Assembly: GCA_905178155.1 (NCBI GenBank)
Contig: CAJINV010000018.1
Location: 407,028-471,027 of the forward strand
Origin: Amoebophrya sp. A120
Taxonomy: Eukaryota > Sar > Dinophyceae > Syndiniales > Amoebophryaceae
Direction: 5' to 3'
DNA: 64,000 bases
Below are positions 15,001 through 24,700 of this stretch, piece by piece (positions within the stretch are counted from its first letter, which is position 1; each line of letters opens with the position of its first letter). The notes below the pieces were generated by a model. The model saw only the letters and a program-made list of their open reading frames with translations, had not been told where the DNA came from and searched no databases. The position numbers were made by a program, and so were the translations under genes.

Positions 15001-16780
15001 TCCACAAATTCCTTCCAGCCTGCAAAAAGCAAGTACTTGAAGAAGTCGCTCGTCAGCTGAGCCCATTTAGGATCGGTCATTTTACACGTCAATTGCAGAA
15101 TCGTGGGCAACGCAGGTCGTGACCCTTGCTGGTCGTGGTGCACATCAGGATCCTCACCAAACTGCTGTCCATGTAATTGCGAAGCTGCCCCCGTTGTCGT
15201 GCCTTGTGGCAGCAATGTTTTCCAATCCGCTTCATGTTGCACCGACTCAAAGAACGTGCCGTCAAGCGGCACCGCTGCTTCAAGTCGGCCACTCGTCCCA
15301 GAGATTCCCGTGAAAACCATGCGAAACACGTCCCCGTTGCGCAAAAACTCTTGTCCAATCATCTCTTCGTCCGGCGACATTTTTTGAACGTTGCTCACCC
15401 GCGCACGCACGATCGAATGGCTTCTGCCGTCGTCAATTTCAACTGGTAAGAACTCGACGTCGAGATCAAAGTGGTGGTCCTCTTCTAGAGCAGATTTCAC
15501 CTTGAGCCCGTAGTCTCTCCAATCGGTCACCCACCCATTGAGGAAGGACTTGCGCGTTGCCGCGTACCCGGGCATTTGCTGAAAGGGGGGGTGAAAGGGA
15601 TAGTGCAGGTAGTCTTTCTCGTCCGCACTCACGGCCCGCGAGAGGCTGTGCTGTGAAAAGGAGCCCATCGCGCGCAGGGCCGACCAGATCGGCGCGTCCC
15701 AGTTGTTCCAGAGTGGCCGCTATCAAATGTAAAAGTGTCTGGATCTGGAAGAATGCAACTTGTCATGCCAAATCTAAAGCATGCGTCAAAAATCTGTGTT
15801 GCATGATTACCGAAAGTCGTCCAGTTTTGACCAAGTCGGGAGGGAGTTTCTCATGCAGGATATGCATGTGAGGGATCGCACAGAATCTGTCATGCTAGGT
15901 CCTGCATTCCAGACCTCGTGGGTCATGGAAAAGCTGCATGACAAATCGCGCACTCTTCCAGACCCAGACATTTTTGCATTTGATAGCCGCCAAATGTAGA
16001 ACTTCAGCCTCGTCTTTATCAAAGTGAAAAATCCCCCCACCCCATATCAAAACCAAGTTTGTGATGCCTGATTTGCGTACTCGTACACAGATCAGATTTG
16101 TCTTGCTGGAGGGGACTGCAGGCCCATACTAAGCCTGAGCAGAGAGGTTTTGGGCTGGGCTTTTAGCATGAGATACGTCTGCGCTGTAGGCCCAGCAGCA
16201 TGATCACAAATCGCCTGCATAAAGCGGCGAAGCCTGTGGAGTTGCCTTCTTGCAGGACAGAGATGATTTGTGGTCGCAAATCAGCATTGCAAATTTTCTG
16301 CTACGTACCTTTTCGATATGGGGAGGGGGGATTTTTCCTCACAATAGTCTTCCGCATCCGCGCCTTGACGGCGACCGTGTCCCAGTTTCTGATGATGTAA
16401 TTCAAACCATGCTCCATCACCGGTTTCGAAACGATACCGACGGACCCCGCAATTCTTTTCGTGGTGCCCACCTGCCTTTCGTGTTCCTTCTTCATCGCTT
16501 CCGCTTCGTCGTCAAATTCCCAGCGCAGCAGCTTGTTCTCGTATGCCTTGTATCGCTCCTCCTTGGTTCCTACGCGACTTCTAGTCTGCGGGTTCCAATC
16601 GACGTTAGGGATTAGTTCCTCGTAGGTTTCGTATTGGTTTGCATATAAATACCTGACCTGTACAATGTCCCCCTGTCGGAAGCCGTGATTCCATGCCCAC
16701 GAGTACATTTCCGGCTCAAAGGCCACTTCCGCCCGCGATTCCACCGGGGCGTTGCGTCCTCCCGGAGCCCGTTGCGGCAT
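1..16780 (-). CDS. Giant hypothetical protein split by about 35 introners (3' end outside window)
   Basis: Function not recognised. Coding blocks, in transcription order: 16347-16780, 15986-16016, 14172-15720, 13424-13842, 13205-13252, 12848-12928, 12541-12595, 12133-12314, 11773-11826, 11444-11520, 11174-11233, 10846-10911, 10276-10579, 9688-10005, N gap, 8591-8653, 8321-8338, 7788-8170, 7222-7525, 6893-6959, 6398-6681, 5567-6075, 5254-5310, 4969-5082, 4767-4819, 4295-4481, 3677-4028, 3277-3349, 2671-2967, 2482-2517, 2106-2221, 1392-1702, 1067-1110, 770-819, 396-448, 1-131. Excising each element with one TSD copy gave an open frame at every junction I translated (35/34, 34/33, 20/19, 5, 1). 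The product is more than 2,300 residues. The large block at 14172-15720 is the most globular. The last blocks (396-448, 1-131) are charged and coiled-coil-like. The start is placed at the ATG at 16780. The frame stays open about 60 bp upstream, to a possible AG acceptor, so the true start may lie in an exon near 16911. One gene is favoured over several because no stop interrupts the joined blocks. Confidence 0.75.
132..395. mobile_element. Introner, family A
   Basis: 264 bp, TSD GGTAC/GGTAT. Removal joins NQVY to LRHVFKK. Confidence 0.85.
449..769. mobile_element. Introner, family B
   Basis: 321 bp, TSD CCCTC/GCCTC. Confidence 0.85.
820..1066. mobile_element. Introner, family A
   Basis: 247 bp, exact TSD TGAAC. 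TIRs diverged. Confidence 0.85.
1111..1391. mobile_element. Introner, family D
   Basis: 281 bp, exact TSD TTGTG. Confidence 0.88.
1703..2105. mobile_element. Introner, family A, enlarged
   Basis: 403 bp, TSD GGTAA/AATAA (weak). Carries about 140 extra bp, including a GGTT run and a 24-bp tandem duplication near 1863-1910. Removal joins VDPLY to LERQMKP. Confidence 0.78.
2222..2481. mobile_element. Introner, family A
   Basis: 260 bp, TSD TGATG/TAATG. Confidence 0.82.
2518..2670. mobile_element. Introner, family C
   Basis: 153 bp, exact TSD CATGA. Confidence 0.85.
2968..3276. mobile_element. Introner, family I
   Basis: 309 bp, exact TSD TCTCC. TIRs of about 50 bp with only a few mismatches, beginning TATGAACGCCTCAG. 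Confidence 0.9.
3350..3676. mobile_element. Introner, family B
   Basis: 327 bp, exact TSD GAGGT. Confidence 0.88.
4029..4294. mobile_element. Introner, family A
   Basis: 266 bp, TSD AGACA/AGACC. Confidence 0.88.
4482..4766. mobile_element. Introner, family D
   Basis: 285 bp, TSD GTGCG/GTGCT. Confidence 0.86.
4820..4968. mobile_element. Introner, family C
   Basis: 149 bp, exact TSD CACCG. Confidence 0.88.
5083..5253. mobile_element. Introner, family F
   Basis: 171 bp, exact TSD AGGCG. TIRs extend about 45 bp. Confidence 0.88.
5311..5566. mobile_element. Introner, family A
   Basis: 256 bp, exact TSD TGTGG. Confidence 0.88.
6076..6397. mobile_element. Introner, family B
   Basis: 322 bp, exact TSD CAAAA. 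Confidence 0.88.
6682..6892. mobile_element. Introner, family G
   Basis: 211 bp, TSD TCTTT. The flanking similarity extends to TCTTTGATCG on both sides, so the left border is uncertain by a few bases. Confidence 0.84.
6960..7221. mobile_element. Introner, family A
   Basis: 262 bp, exact TSD ACTGA. The interior is the reverse complement of the 7526 copy. Confidence 0.9.
7526..7787. mobile_element. Introner, family A
   Basis: 262 bp, exact TSD TCAAG. Opposite orientation to the 6960 copy. Confidence 0.9.
8171..8320. mobile_element. Introner, family C
   Basis: 150 bp, exact TSD AAAAC. Left end reads CATC instead of TATC. Confidence 0.86.
8321..8338 (-). other. 18-nt micro-exon between two introners
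   Basis: Lies between a family C element (TSD AAAAC) and a family E element (TSD AACCG). Only 8 nt are outside the two TSD copies. Joined to its neighbours it reads FCGLVGVFRQDQNE with no frame break; the other frame would stop. Confidence 0.8.
8339..8590. mobile_element. Introner, family E
   Basis: 252 bp, exact TSD AACCG. Confidence 0.88.
8654..8774. mobile_element. Introner, family A, left part (runs into gap)
   Basis: Left end starts CATCAAATGT; 5-bp left flank AGGGG. The right end is in the N gap. Confidence 0.75.
8775..9515. other. Assembly gap (741 N)
   Basis: Begins inside a family A introner and ends inside a family D introner. Any exon between them is missing. Confidence 0.99.
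9516..9687. mobile_element. Introner, family D, right part
   Basis: Right TIR intact; flank CAGCA. The left end is in the gap. Confidence 0.8.
10006..10275. mobile_element. Introner, family A
   Basis: 270 bp, exact TSD CATGT. Confidence 0.88.
10580..10845. mobile_element. Introner, family A
   Basis: 266 bp, TSD CAAAG/CGAAG. Confidence 0.87.
10912..11173. mobile_element. Introner, family A
   Basis: 262 bp, exact TSD GTTGG. Confidence 0.87.
11234..11443. mobile_element. Introner, family G
   Basis: 210 bp, exact TSD TCCTC. Confidence 0.88.
11521..11772. mobile_element. Introner, family A
   Basis: 252 bp, exact TSD GAATT. Interior subtype shared with the 31230, 41474 and 47266 copies. Confidence 0.88.
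11827..12132. mobile_element. Introner, family I
   Basis: 306 bp, exact TSD TCTTG. TIRs about 50 bp with four or five mismatches. Confidence 0.9.
12315..12540. mobile_element. Introner, family H
   Basis: 226 bp, exact TSD CGGTC. Confidence 0.88.
12596..12847. mobile_element. Introner, family E
   Basis: 252 bp, exact TSD TCGGC. Confidence 0.88.
12929..13204. mobile_element. Introner, family A
   Basis: 276 bp, TSD GATAC/CATAC. Confidence 0.86.
13253..13423. mobile_element. Introner, family F
   Basis: 171 bp, exact TSD CTGCC. Same length as the 5083 copy. Confidence 0.88.
13843..14171. mobile_element. Introner, family A, diverged
   Basis: 329 bp, TSD AGTCG/AGTCC. TIRs are degraded. Removal joins LLRT to TYAAVAHEG. 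Confidence 0.82.
15721..15985. mobile_element. Introner, family A
   Basis: 265 bp, exact TSD GCCGC. Very similar to the 7526 and 32905 copies. Confidence 0.9.
15986..16016 (-). other. 31-nt micro-exon between two introners
   Basis: Bounded by TSDs GCCGC and GTCTT. Joined with both neighbours it reads RMRKTRLKFYIWRPLWNNWD in one frame. Confidence 0.85.
16017..16346. mobile_element. Introner, family B
   Basis: 330 bp, exact TSD GTCTT. Confidence 0.88.
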
Positions 16781-17116
16781 CCCGAGCCTGGCCAGAGTCG
16801 TTGCGTCGGGCCGTTTGAAAATGATTTCTCTGGTGGTTTATCCACATGAATCAAAAAGCCCCCACGCCAGAGCAGGGAGGAGGAAAGCTTGTTCCACATG
16901 GTAAGCAACATTTACGGATTCATTTGACGGCGCGGCTTTGGATTTGGCCGCATCGAGGATTTTCGACTCTGATTAGCGCAGCTTGATATTTTATATAGTG
17001 TTGCCGGGTGCTTCTGGTTCTGCTTCAAACTCGCGTGAGTAGAGAGACTATCAAATAAAATGCATCGCATTCGGCTTGTGCAAACCAAAAAAGGTGGCAC
17101 TTACCATGTGGACGAG

Positions 17117-18427
17117 TCAACTTGTTTGTACTACACGAGCTACATCATTCCCGTTATTTCTGGGCATGAGGAAATTCACCCAATTTGATATGGTTTGCCG
17201 TTCTGGCACATCAAAATGACGGCCCGAATTTCCGTCCCAGCGGCGTACCGTGACGATTCGCGTCTCGTCCCTGAAAAAGCCGGTGTCTACGTGCAGGAGA
17301 GGCCACCCCGGAATTTCGAGACTGAAGTTGGTTTTCGATGTGGCAACGACCGTCTTGCGCTCCTGTGGGTTCCATACATGAACTTCAGAAAAGCTGGACG
17401 GGTTGTGCTGCGCTGCAGCATGCCCGTCTTGTTCGATAAATGCGAGATCGGTTCCCCGCATTTCGTCGGCAGTTTTCTGGGCTTTAATTTGCTGCATGTG
17501 GGGGTCTATCACGAACCTTCTTTCACCTTCGATGAACGTCCCACGTGTTGCCTTCCACATGCGGCGATATACGGTGCGAGCCCCCATTCCGGCAACACTG
17601 GACCGCCTCTGCCGACACCCCCGGATGGATTTTTCCCCAATCGCCGTTTCTGTTTGCTCCACGGCAAAGTTGTGCGCCGACGGCGAGCCTTTGTACGCAT
17701 AGTGGAACACAACATGCGGAATCTTGTATTTCGCCTCTGCGGCGGCCAGGCCTGGGTCACCGAAGATGCCGCCCGGCGGGCCCCCTTGGCTACTTCCAGG
17801 CATGAAGGTTTTCAAAACCGAGCCGTTGTGCAGGGGGATCTGGCTCTCCACTGCGGTGCTGTCGATCCGGCCAGGTCCGACCACGGTGGTAGTGGAGGAC
17901 GCATCGGGTGCAAGAACCGCAGCTGGCACATGCGCGGCGGCATCCTCCGGCTCGGTAATTTCGACTTCGCCCGGAATTTCCACTTCCTCCCCGGCCACGC
18001 AGGAATCGTCTGCGGGTCCCGAGAGCGCATCATAAAACACCATTTCGGGTTCCTCCGCCTCTTCATCTTCCTCGGGAACACCGCTCATAGTACCACCTTG
18101 GCCGGCGTTTGCATTGCCAGCCGTAGTAGTAGTGGTTCCAGACGGGGAGCCACCGGGCTGTTGCTGCTGCTGCTCAGAAGTACCGCCAGCTATGGTCTCG
18201 ACGACGCTCTGTACGCTTTCCGCCACGTACTGATAAGCCTCCGAGGCGGCTTCTACTGTTCCCGGCATCATCTGACCCAAAAGACCCGGCTCTGCGCTGC
18301 TGGGCGGCTGCTCCGGGCGGGGTCCGTCGTGCGCGTCGGCCGATGAGCGCACAGACCCCGGCAATGTTCTACTTCCAGAAGGCGTGTTGTACGCACCCCG
18401 TCGCTGGTCTCCGGAAGAGCCACGGCC
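17117..18427 (-). CDS. Hypothetical acidic/low-complexity protein, possibly the 3' exon of the next gene upstream
   Basis: A single open block of about 435 codons ending in a TGA stop at 17117. The first half is Gln/Thr/Gly/Glu-rich, with poly-Q and poly-T tracts and an acidic stretch. The second half, from about 17.75 kb downward, looks globular with aromatic and charged residues. The block begins just after a plausible AG acceptor at 18428, because a stop lies in frame immediately upstream of it. It is therefore probably an internal or terminal exon, not a complete gene. It may be the last exon of the gene starting at 24844: both are low-complexity, same strand and adjacent. The donor joining them was not fixed; GTAGAA near 18.76 kb gives the right phase. 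No family recognised. Confidence 0.5.
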   Translation of the reverse strand, partial: GRGSSGDQRRGAYNTPSGSRTLPGSVRSSADAHDGPRPEQPPSSAEPGLLGQMMPGTVEAASEAYQYVAESVQSVVETIAGGTSEQQQQQPGGSPSGTTTTTAGNANAGQGGTMSGVPEEDEEAEEPEMVFYDALSGPADDSCVAGEEVEIPGEVEITEPEDAAAHVPAAVLAPDASSTTTVVGPGRIDSTAVESQIPLHNGSVLKTFMPGSSQGGPPGGIFGDPGLAAAEAKYKIPHVVFHYAYKGSPSAHNFAVEQTETAIGEKSIRGCRQRRSSVAGMGARTVYRRMWKATRGTFIEGERRFVIDPHMQQIKAQKTADEMRGTDLAFIEQDGHAAAQHNPSSFSEVHVWNPQERKTVVATSKTNFSLEIPGWPLLHVDTGFFRDETRIVTVRRWDGNSGRHFDVPERQTISNWVNFLMPRNNGNDVARVVQTS

Positions 18428-18714
18428 CTGGTGTTATGGAACGAAAAGACGGACTGCCCATATCGTGCAGCATGACAGCGACTGCGACAACAGCCAGTAC
18501 TATCTATCATGTGTAGAGGCCCGTCACTTTTTGATGCACCTTGGAAACGTGGACGAGCTACATCTTCACGCGATCATGCGTGGATGGTACTACTCATGTA
18601 TGCGTTGCGAGGTGGAGCTGCAAGCACACGCACCTGTGTAAGTAAACACGTCATGACAACATCAGATCTCAGCTCATTTCATACCGCAGTTGCGAACTCT
18701 CAATTTGAATGTTC

Positions 18715-21700
18715 ACGATGATCGACGCAGCACTGTGGGAGGTCCTCATCTTTTTCTACTTTCGATAAGGGCATCGTTGCGGCGCCTCCTGCAGCGATTC
18801 CACCTGAGGCCGGTAGAGTCAAGGGCGGGCTCGAGGGCGGTCGTTCTTCTGGGATTGTAAAGTCCGCCGCGGCATCATCGTCGAGGCTCTGCACGTTGCG
18901 GCCTTGCACAGCTGTAGCTTTCGCTTTGGGCGGTGGAGAAGGTTGCTGTTCTTCTTGCCGCGGTTGCTGCTGCTGATGCTGCGCCGCAGCAGCGGTGATG
19001 TTCTGCTCTCCGGGTAGAGCACGACTGGTAGTTCTAGGTGGGGGCGGAACAGCTGCACCACTTCCAGATGAAGAGGGTGCGCCAGCAGCTGCACCACTTC
19101 CAGCTGAGGAAGATGCGCCAGCAGGTCCTCCTGCGTATCATTGGACAAAATGCAAAAACGCAGTAGTGGCAACCCCAATAGATATGGCTGTTTTGGCCCT
19201 CCACCCAAACTGTTTGGGCTGATGCAGATCCGGAGAACCACAATGCGCGAGCAATTGTTGGAGCGCGGTACGCCGCGCCCCTTCGCTTGTCCGGGCGACA
19301 TGACGGCGCACCAAATTGAACTGCAGTGCGGCCGCCCAGCTGGTATATGCATCCTCCGGGCCGTAGATTGCCCGGTAAATTAGCGGCATGGCCAACAAGA
19401 TATTCACAACCCCCTGGCCGCCACAACTCCAACAACTGTGGGCCCGCGCACGAAAATAGCCCCCGGGCCTATCAAACGGCAGCGGGCAACACAGCCATCC
19501 CATTGGCCGGACGCTGCCCATGCAAATTGCCGGCTCGAGCCCGCTGCCTTTCACATCCAACCACAAAGAGGCAAAACGACAAAGACACAGGAGCCACAAT
19601 ACCCCGGGGCGCCGCTGCGTTGGCACTGGGCCCCTCGTCGGCGGGCAGCCAGCGGGGCTGTGCGGCGGCACAATGAACCCGGTGCGGGCCCATCGGGAGG
19701 GGGCGCCACGTGCGCCATCCAAAATGGCCAGCCGGCCAAATAGAATATGGCCCCGGTCCGAATTCTATTGGCCCCAGGCCCCGAACCCAAGCCGCTGGCA
19801 ACGCACCAATGTCGGCAACCCGGATCCCCGCAACCACAAATCCCAGCAAAAGTGCCAGGGGTTGCATGGCCGTGCGGTCCGAGCCAAGCAACGGACAAGG
19901 CCACTTGGCGCGGAGGGAGACTGCGCGGAAACCTACCCCCCCGCCCTCTTCTCGCCCGGGCGCATCTGGCGCCGCTGGCCATTTCTTGGCCCTGGCCCGT
20001 CTCACACACAGCTGCCGCCAGCCGGCGCATGTATTTGCCGGCGTTCCAGCTGAATCCATGTAGTGCGCCCCCCGAATTGGCCCACCTCCACCCGGGGCGC
20101 CGCGCGGTGGGTATTCCGAAGAGCCCAGGCCTCCCCCCGGCTGTTTGGCCACTGAGACGCTGGCTGCCTCCGCAATCTGCCCAGGGCCAGGCGCCTAAGC
20201 GCATGGCGGCCAACATTCGTCCCCCTGCGCGCACATTTAACAGCGGCCCCCAGAGGGATAAAGCGCAGGCACGCGCGCTACACCCATAACAACCTGCGGG
20301 CCACACCCGGAAGACTGCGATCAACTAGAAGGCGACCCGAATGGCATGGACATCAGGCGAACCGCGCGGCCTAACGCAGAAAAACAGCATATCTATTGGG
20401 ATTTGCACTACTGCGTTTTATGTATGTCGTCCATCCCTATGGATGCGCCAGCAGGTCCTCCTGCGGCACTCGACGAGGCGGCAGCAGATGCTGCGCTCCC
20501 GTATCAAATGCAAATATGTCTGGGTCTCTGGAAACTTGCGATGCTAAAGTGTGCATGATGAAAGCACTTCCTTTTTATCCGGCAAGGCATTTTGCAGAAC
20601 GCTTGCTCATACGCACTCCGCATGAGAGGCCACGTCTACGACTTTTGTTGGTCATGCAATACAGATTTCGCAGGAATGTGAGGCCAGCATAATAAATGAA
20701 CAGGCTCCAATTTTCCAGACTCAGACATATTTGCGATGCATATCGCAGTTGGCGGAGGAATTCCCGTGAGTTCTGCGTACTTGGCCCTCGCGTCCGCGAG
20801 AACATCAGGATCGAGTCCGTTTTTTTTCGCCGTCCGAGGGTCGTCATCGAGGTCATCTTCAGGAATGTTGTATTTCCCACTCGCGGCCAAGTTCCGCAGC
20901 TTCTGGTACTGGACGTCAAGCTTTGCCAGTTCCATCAGCTTCAGTTTCAACGCCGTCTCGGCCTTCGCGAGCTTTGCGATATACTTCGCGTCACCACCTT
21001 TTTTGCTCACTTTCTTCCGTTTCTCTTCCACATCCTTAAGAAGTGGTACGATCTCCGTGTCAACAAGCCGCATTTGTTTCCCCAGTTGATTAATCTTCTT
21101 TTTCAAATCCGCTGCGGTGAGTTCTTCAGTCTCCTCCTCCGACCCATCGTCACTGCTTGAGGAGCTGCTCGAGGAAGAGGACTCTACTACGACCTCCTTT
21201 TTCTTACTTTTCTTCGTCCCACTCGTCCGGGCGGCAGACGATCCGCCAACAGATGCGCCTTCAAAGCCGGTCAGGTCTTGCGAGTCCACGGACTGTCCCA
21301 GGTGCAACGCACGACCACGCGGAGGGGAAGTTGTAGCCGGGTCGCCGCGGCCGTTTGCGGGATCAGAATTCTCCTGAACAGGCACTGGACCGGCTGCCGG
21401 TGCAAGAGTTGGCCGCTCCTGATTTGCGTCTTGAGATGTAGTACTCCCCTGGCCCGGCTCTCCTGCCCCAGCAAAGGCTCCAGCTCCACCAGTACCTCCT
21501 GACCCCGAGCTGCGGCCACCGCGGCTGGAAGGCGTTTTCGCCAACGCTTGCGCCAACCGGGCTTTAGCGCCCGGCGAATTGGGCCGCTCCTGCTGCGCGC
21601 GCACCGCGTCGGCAAGTTCCGCGGCGATATCGGCAGCGTTCTCACTTGCTGATCCTCCTGCTTCCACGGATGCTGGTTGTTCAACTGCTGCTGCGGGCGG

Positions 21701-24700
21701 CTTATACCACTCATCAGTGTCATCCTGCGTTTTGAAGACCGGGGGCTGCTGAAGATCACCATGCCCCGCGCCCGCGGCCGCCGCAGGAGAGGGTCGCGGA
21801 GAGGGTTGGCGTGACTGATTTCCAATGTCGTAGTATTGGGTCTCCTCCATCAGTGAGTGATGACTTGTGCTGGGACTCACACCCGCCTTATCATCATGAT
21901 GATCTTGAGGCTGGTTAGTGGTACCTTCTGTAGTTGTAGCTCCTGCTCCTTCTGGTGATGTGGTAGTGATATCAACTACCCCAACACCGACTTCCTGATT
22001 CCCCGAAACATCTCCTGCACTGTTGACCATGGTCCAACTGTCCTGTGGGGCTGTAGCGTGGTCGCCAGAGGATTCTTTCGTCGGTGACCCTTGTTCCACA
22101 GGCACACTTTCCCCTGCTTCAAACCTCCGAGCCATGCGCTGTGTCCTGGTCTGCTGGTCGGTCGAGGAAGAAGCTGCGCTTGGCGCTTGTTCTTGTCCAG
22201 CACTAGTGGAGAGGCTACCTTCTGCGGGCTGCTCCACTTGAGCAGGCACAGGAGGAGCTCCAGAAGACGATGCTGGTGGGACGGCGCTGCTCGCACTACC
22301 ACCTGAAGATCTTTCCGGAGGAGAAAACGCTGCAGGATCACCACCAGCGGCGGGGGCTGCACCTCCCGCAGGTTGCTGCGCCGAGGCGGACGGTCCTTTG
22401 TCCTCATCCGAGGAGTCATCATCGTCGCTACTTTTGTTGCTTGCCGCGCCTCCCGTCCTTTTTGCCGCGCCTACCGAACTTTGTTGATTAATACGAGGAG
22501 CCCCCACGGAGCCGCCTCGCTGTCCGGCGCCGGCCTTGGGCTTGGGCTTGGATTTCGACTTCGCTTTGGGCTTCCCCAGCGACTTGCCTCGACTTTTGGC
22601 AGAGCCGGCGCTTTGCTTCGGGGCAGCTGTTCTCGAAGGCTCGTCGTCACTGTCGATGTCCGAGGAACTGTTGTATGCATCGAAAAAATATGACTATTAC
22701 TTGTATGAGTTGTTGCAATCTGGCATGACATCTCCAGTACTAGACCTGGTCTCTCAAGAATAGCTGGATACGCATGACAGACTCCGTTTGTCTTTTTCAA
22801 AAAGTTCGTTTTCATGCGAAATATACTTGTACATGCACGTACGCGTAGGCGATACTACTTTTGCAATGCATATGTCGTCGGCGGGAGACCGTTTTGGAGC
22901 AGCCGGCGGTTTTGGCGCCGCCGGAGTGGAAGTTCGACTTTCAACGCCCGGCAAGACCGTTTGCGATGTTGCAGCTGCTTCTGCCCGCAGACGCTCTTCG
23001 TTTTCCGCCTGTTCCTTGGCCTCTTGGTCCGCGCGTTCTTTGTCCGCGCGCTCTTTTGCCTCTCTGTCCGCTCGTTCCCTGGCCTCTCTTTCTGCGCGAT
23101 CTTGTGCTTCCTGCGCGGCTGCGCGGTCCTTTGCCTCTTGTTCCGCGCGAGCCTTTATTTTCTCTTGCTCCGCACGGTCTCTTGCCTCTTGTTCCGCGCG
23201 GGCTTTTTGTTTTTGCTCCAAACGCCGCTGCCGTTCAACTCGCTCCTTTTCCAGTTGTTTCTCCCTCTCCTCCTGCTGCAAACGAGCTTGCCTCTCCTGC
23301 TCCTCGCGCTCTGCCAGTGCAGCGGCGTCAGCCTGTGCACTAGTAGTACCCGACGAGGACCCCGCAGCACCTGCCACTTCCGCATCACTGCTGTCATCGT
23401 CGCTGGCACTGGAGTTACCTCGCGCGCCGCGCTTCGGAACGACTTTTGCCTTCGGTTTCGCATTACCGGCGGGGGACTTCGGGCCACCAGCGGCTTTCGC
23501 CCGTACAACCGGACCCGCCTTTCGCGGAGGCTCGTCATCGGAATCGACGTCAGACGAACTCTCATCGTGATCTCGACGAGCAGCAGCAGGTGGGGGTTTA
23601 GGAGTTTGGGCACCAGCCGTTCGTGATTCTTCTTGCGGCAGAGTAGCAGGGCCACCAGCAGCAGCAACCGCCGCGGCTGACGTCGGGGATGTTGGGTCAG
23701 CATCAACACCACCTGCACTTGTAGTTCCTGAATGTTCCTGCGGTTCATGATCTGCACTTTGTTCCTGATTTCGTTCTGGTCCTGCATCCGCTGCTGCAGA
23801 GGAACTGCTTGCAGCACCAGCCTGTCCGCTGGACGAAATAGAAGTACGAGCTGCCGCGGCCGTGGAGACCACTGCGCCACCGGTTGAGGCCGCCGCACCC
23901 CCGGCTCCCCGAGCTAGGTTGAGTCCGAAGCGTCCCAGACTGCTTGCGGTGCCCAACACAGCGCCCCCGAGGCCCCGGGCGCCCTGGACGCCAGCGGCGC
24001 CGAAACTCGCCAGGGGATTCGACGAGGATCTTGCCGGGACATTCCCCTCTTCTTCGTCGAGCTCCGCGTGCCGCGCTTCTGTCGCCTCTAAGTCGTCTTT
24101 CCATTTCGGAGGCAAATTCGCTTCGCCCCGCTCGACCTTCTCGGCACAGAGTCTCAGCATTTTGTCCAAACTTTCCCCCTTGCCCCTGTTTATCGCCATG
24201 TTGATGGCCATTTCCATGTTTGGGGGCGTCAAGCTCGGATTAGCCGAGTAAAACGACCGGATTAGAGCCGCCTTCTCCTCTACCGCGCGAGCGTTACTCA
24301 TCTGTTCTAGCCGTTCCCGGGAAATACCTGTGTTCTGCGTGGCCGCCCGCTGTTCAGCCGCCGCAAGTGCGGCGCGGCGCCGGGACTCCTGGCTGTCATT
24401 GTCTCCGCTATCGGAGTATCAAATGTAAAAATGTCTGGGTCTGATGGAATCCAACTTGTCATGCTGATTTTGGATTCTAAAAAAATCTGTATTGCATGAG
24501 CAGCAAAGAGAGTCCAAATTTTGCAGCACGGAAAGGGCATTTGTCATGCGGAATAGGCATCAGAAAGCCCTCGCAAAATCTGTGATGCTAGGGCATGCAT
24601 CACAGACTTGAGGAGTCATGCAAAATATGCATGACAAACCCGGCAATCTTCCAGCCCCCGACATTTTTACATTTGATACGGAGGACGAGCCGCCGGGGGA

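Noticed and set aside
1-16780. CRISPR array or satellite interpretation of the recurring 30-bp ends
   Set aside because: The repeats are inverted in pairs with 5-bp TSDs and lie between coding blocks of a eukaryotic-type gene; spacing follows exon length.
17195-18346. Long plus-strand open frame (383 codons)
   Set aside because: Antisense shadow of the minus-strand block at 17117-18427, whose residue bias and splice context fit neighbouring genes.
19472-20324. Open frames up to 257 codons on both strands in GC-rich DNA
   Set aside because: High GC removes stop codons; compositions are Ala/Pro/Gly/Trp-rich without motifs, and all lie inside the family J element.
22788-23626. Plus-strand Ser/Cys- and Leu/Arg-rich frames
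   Set aside because: Mirror images of the repetitive Glu/Arg/Ala coiled-coil codons on the minus strand.
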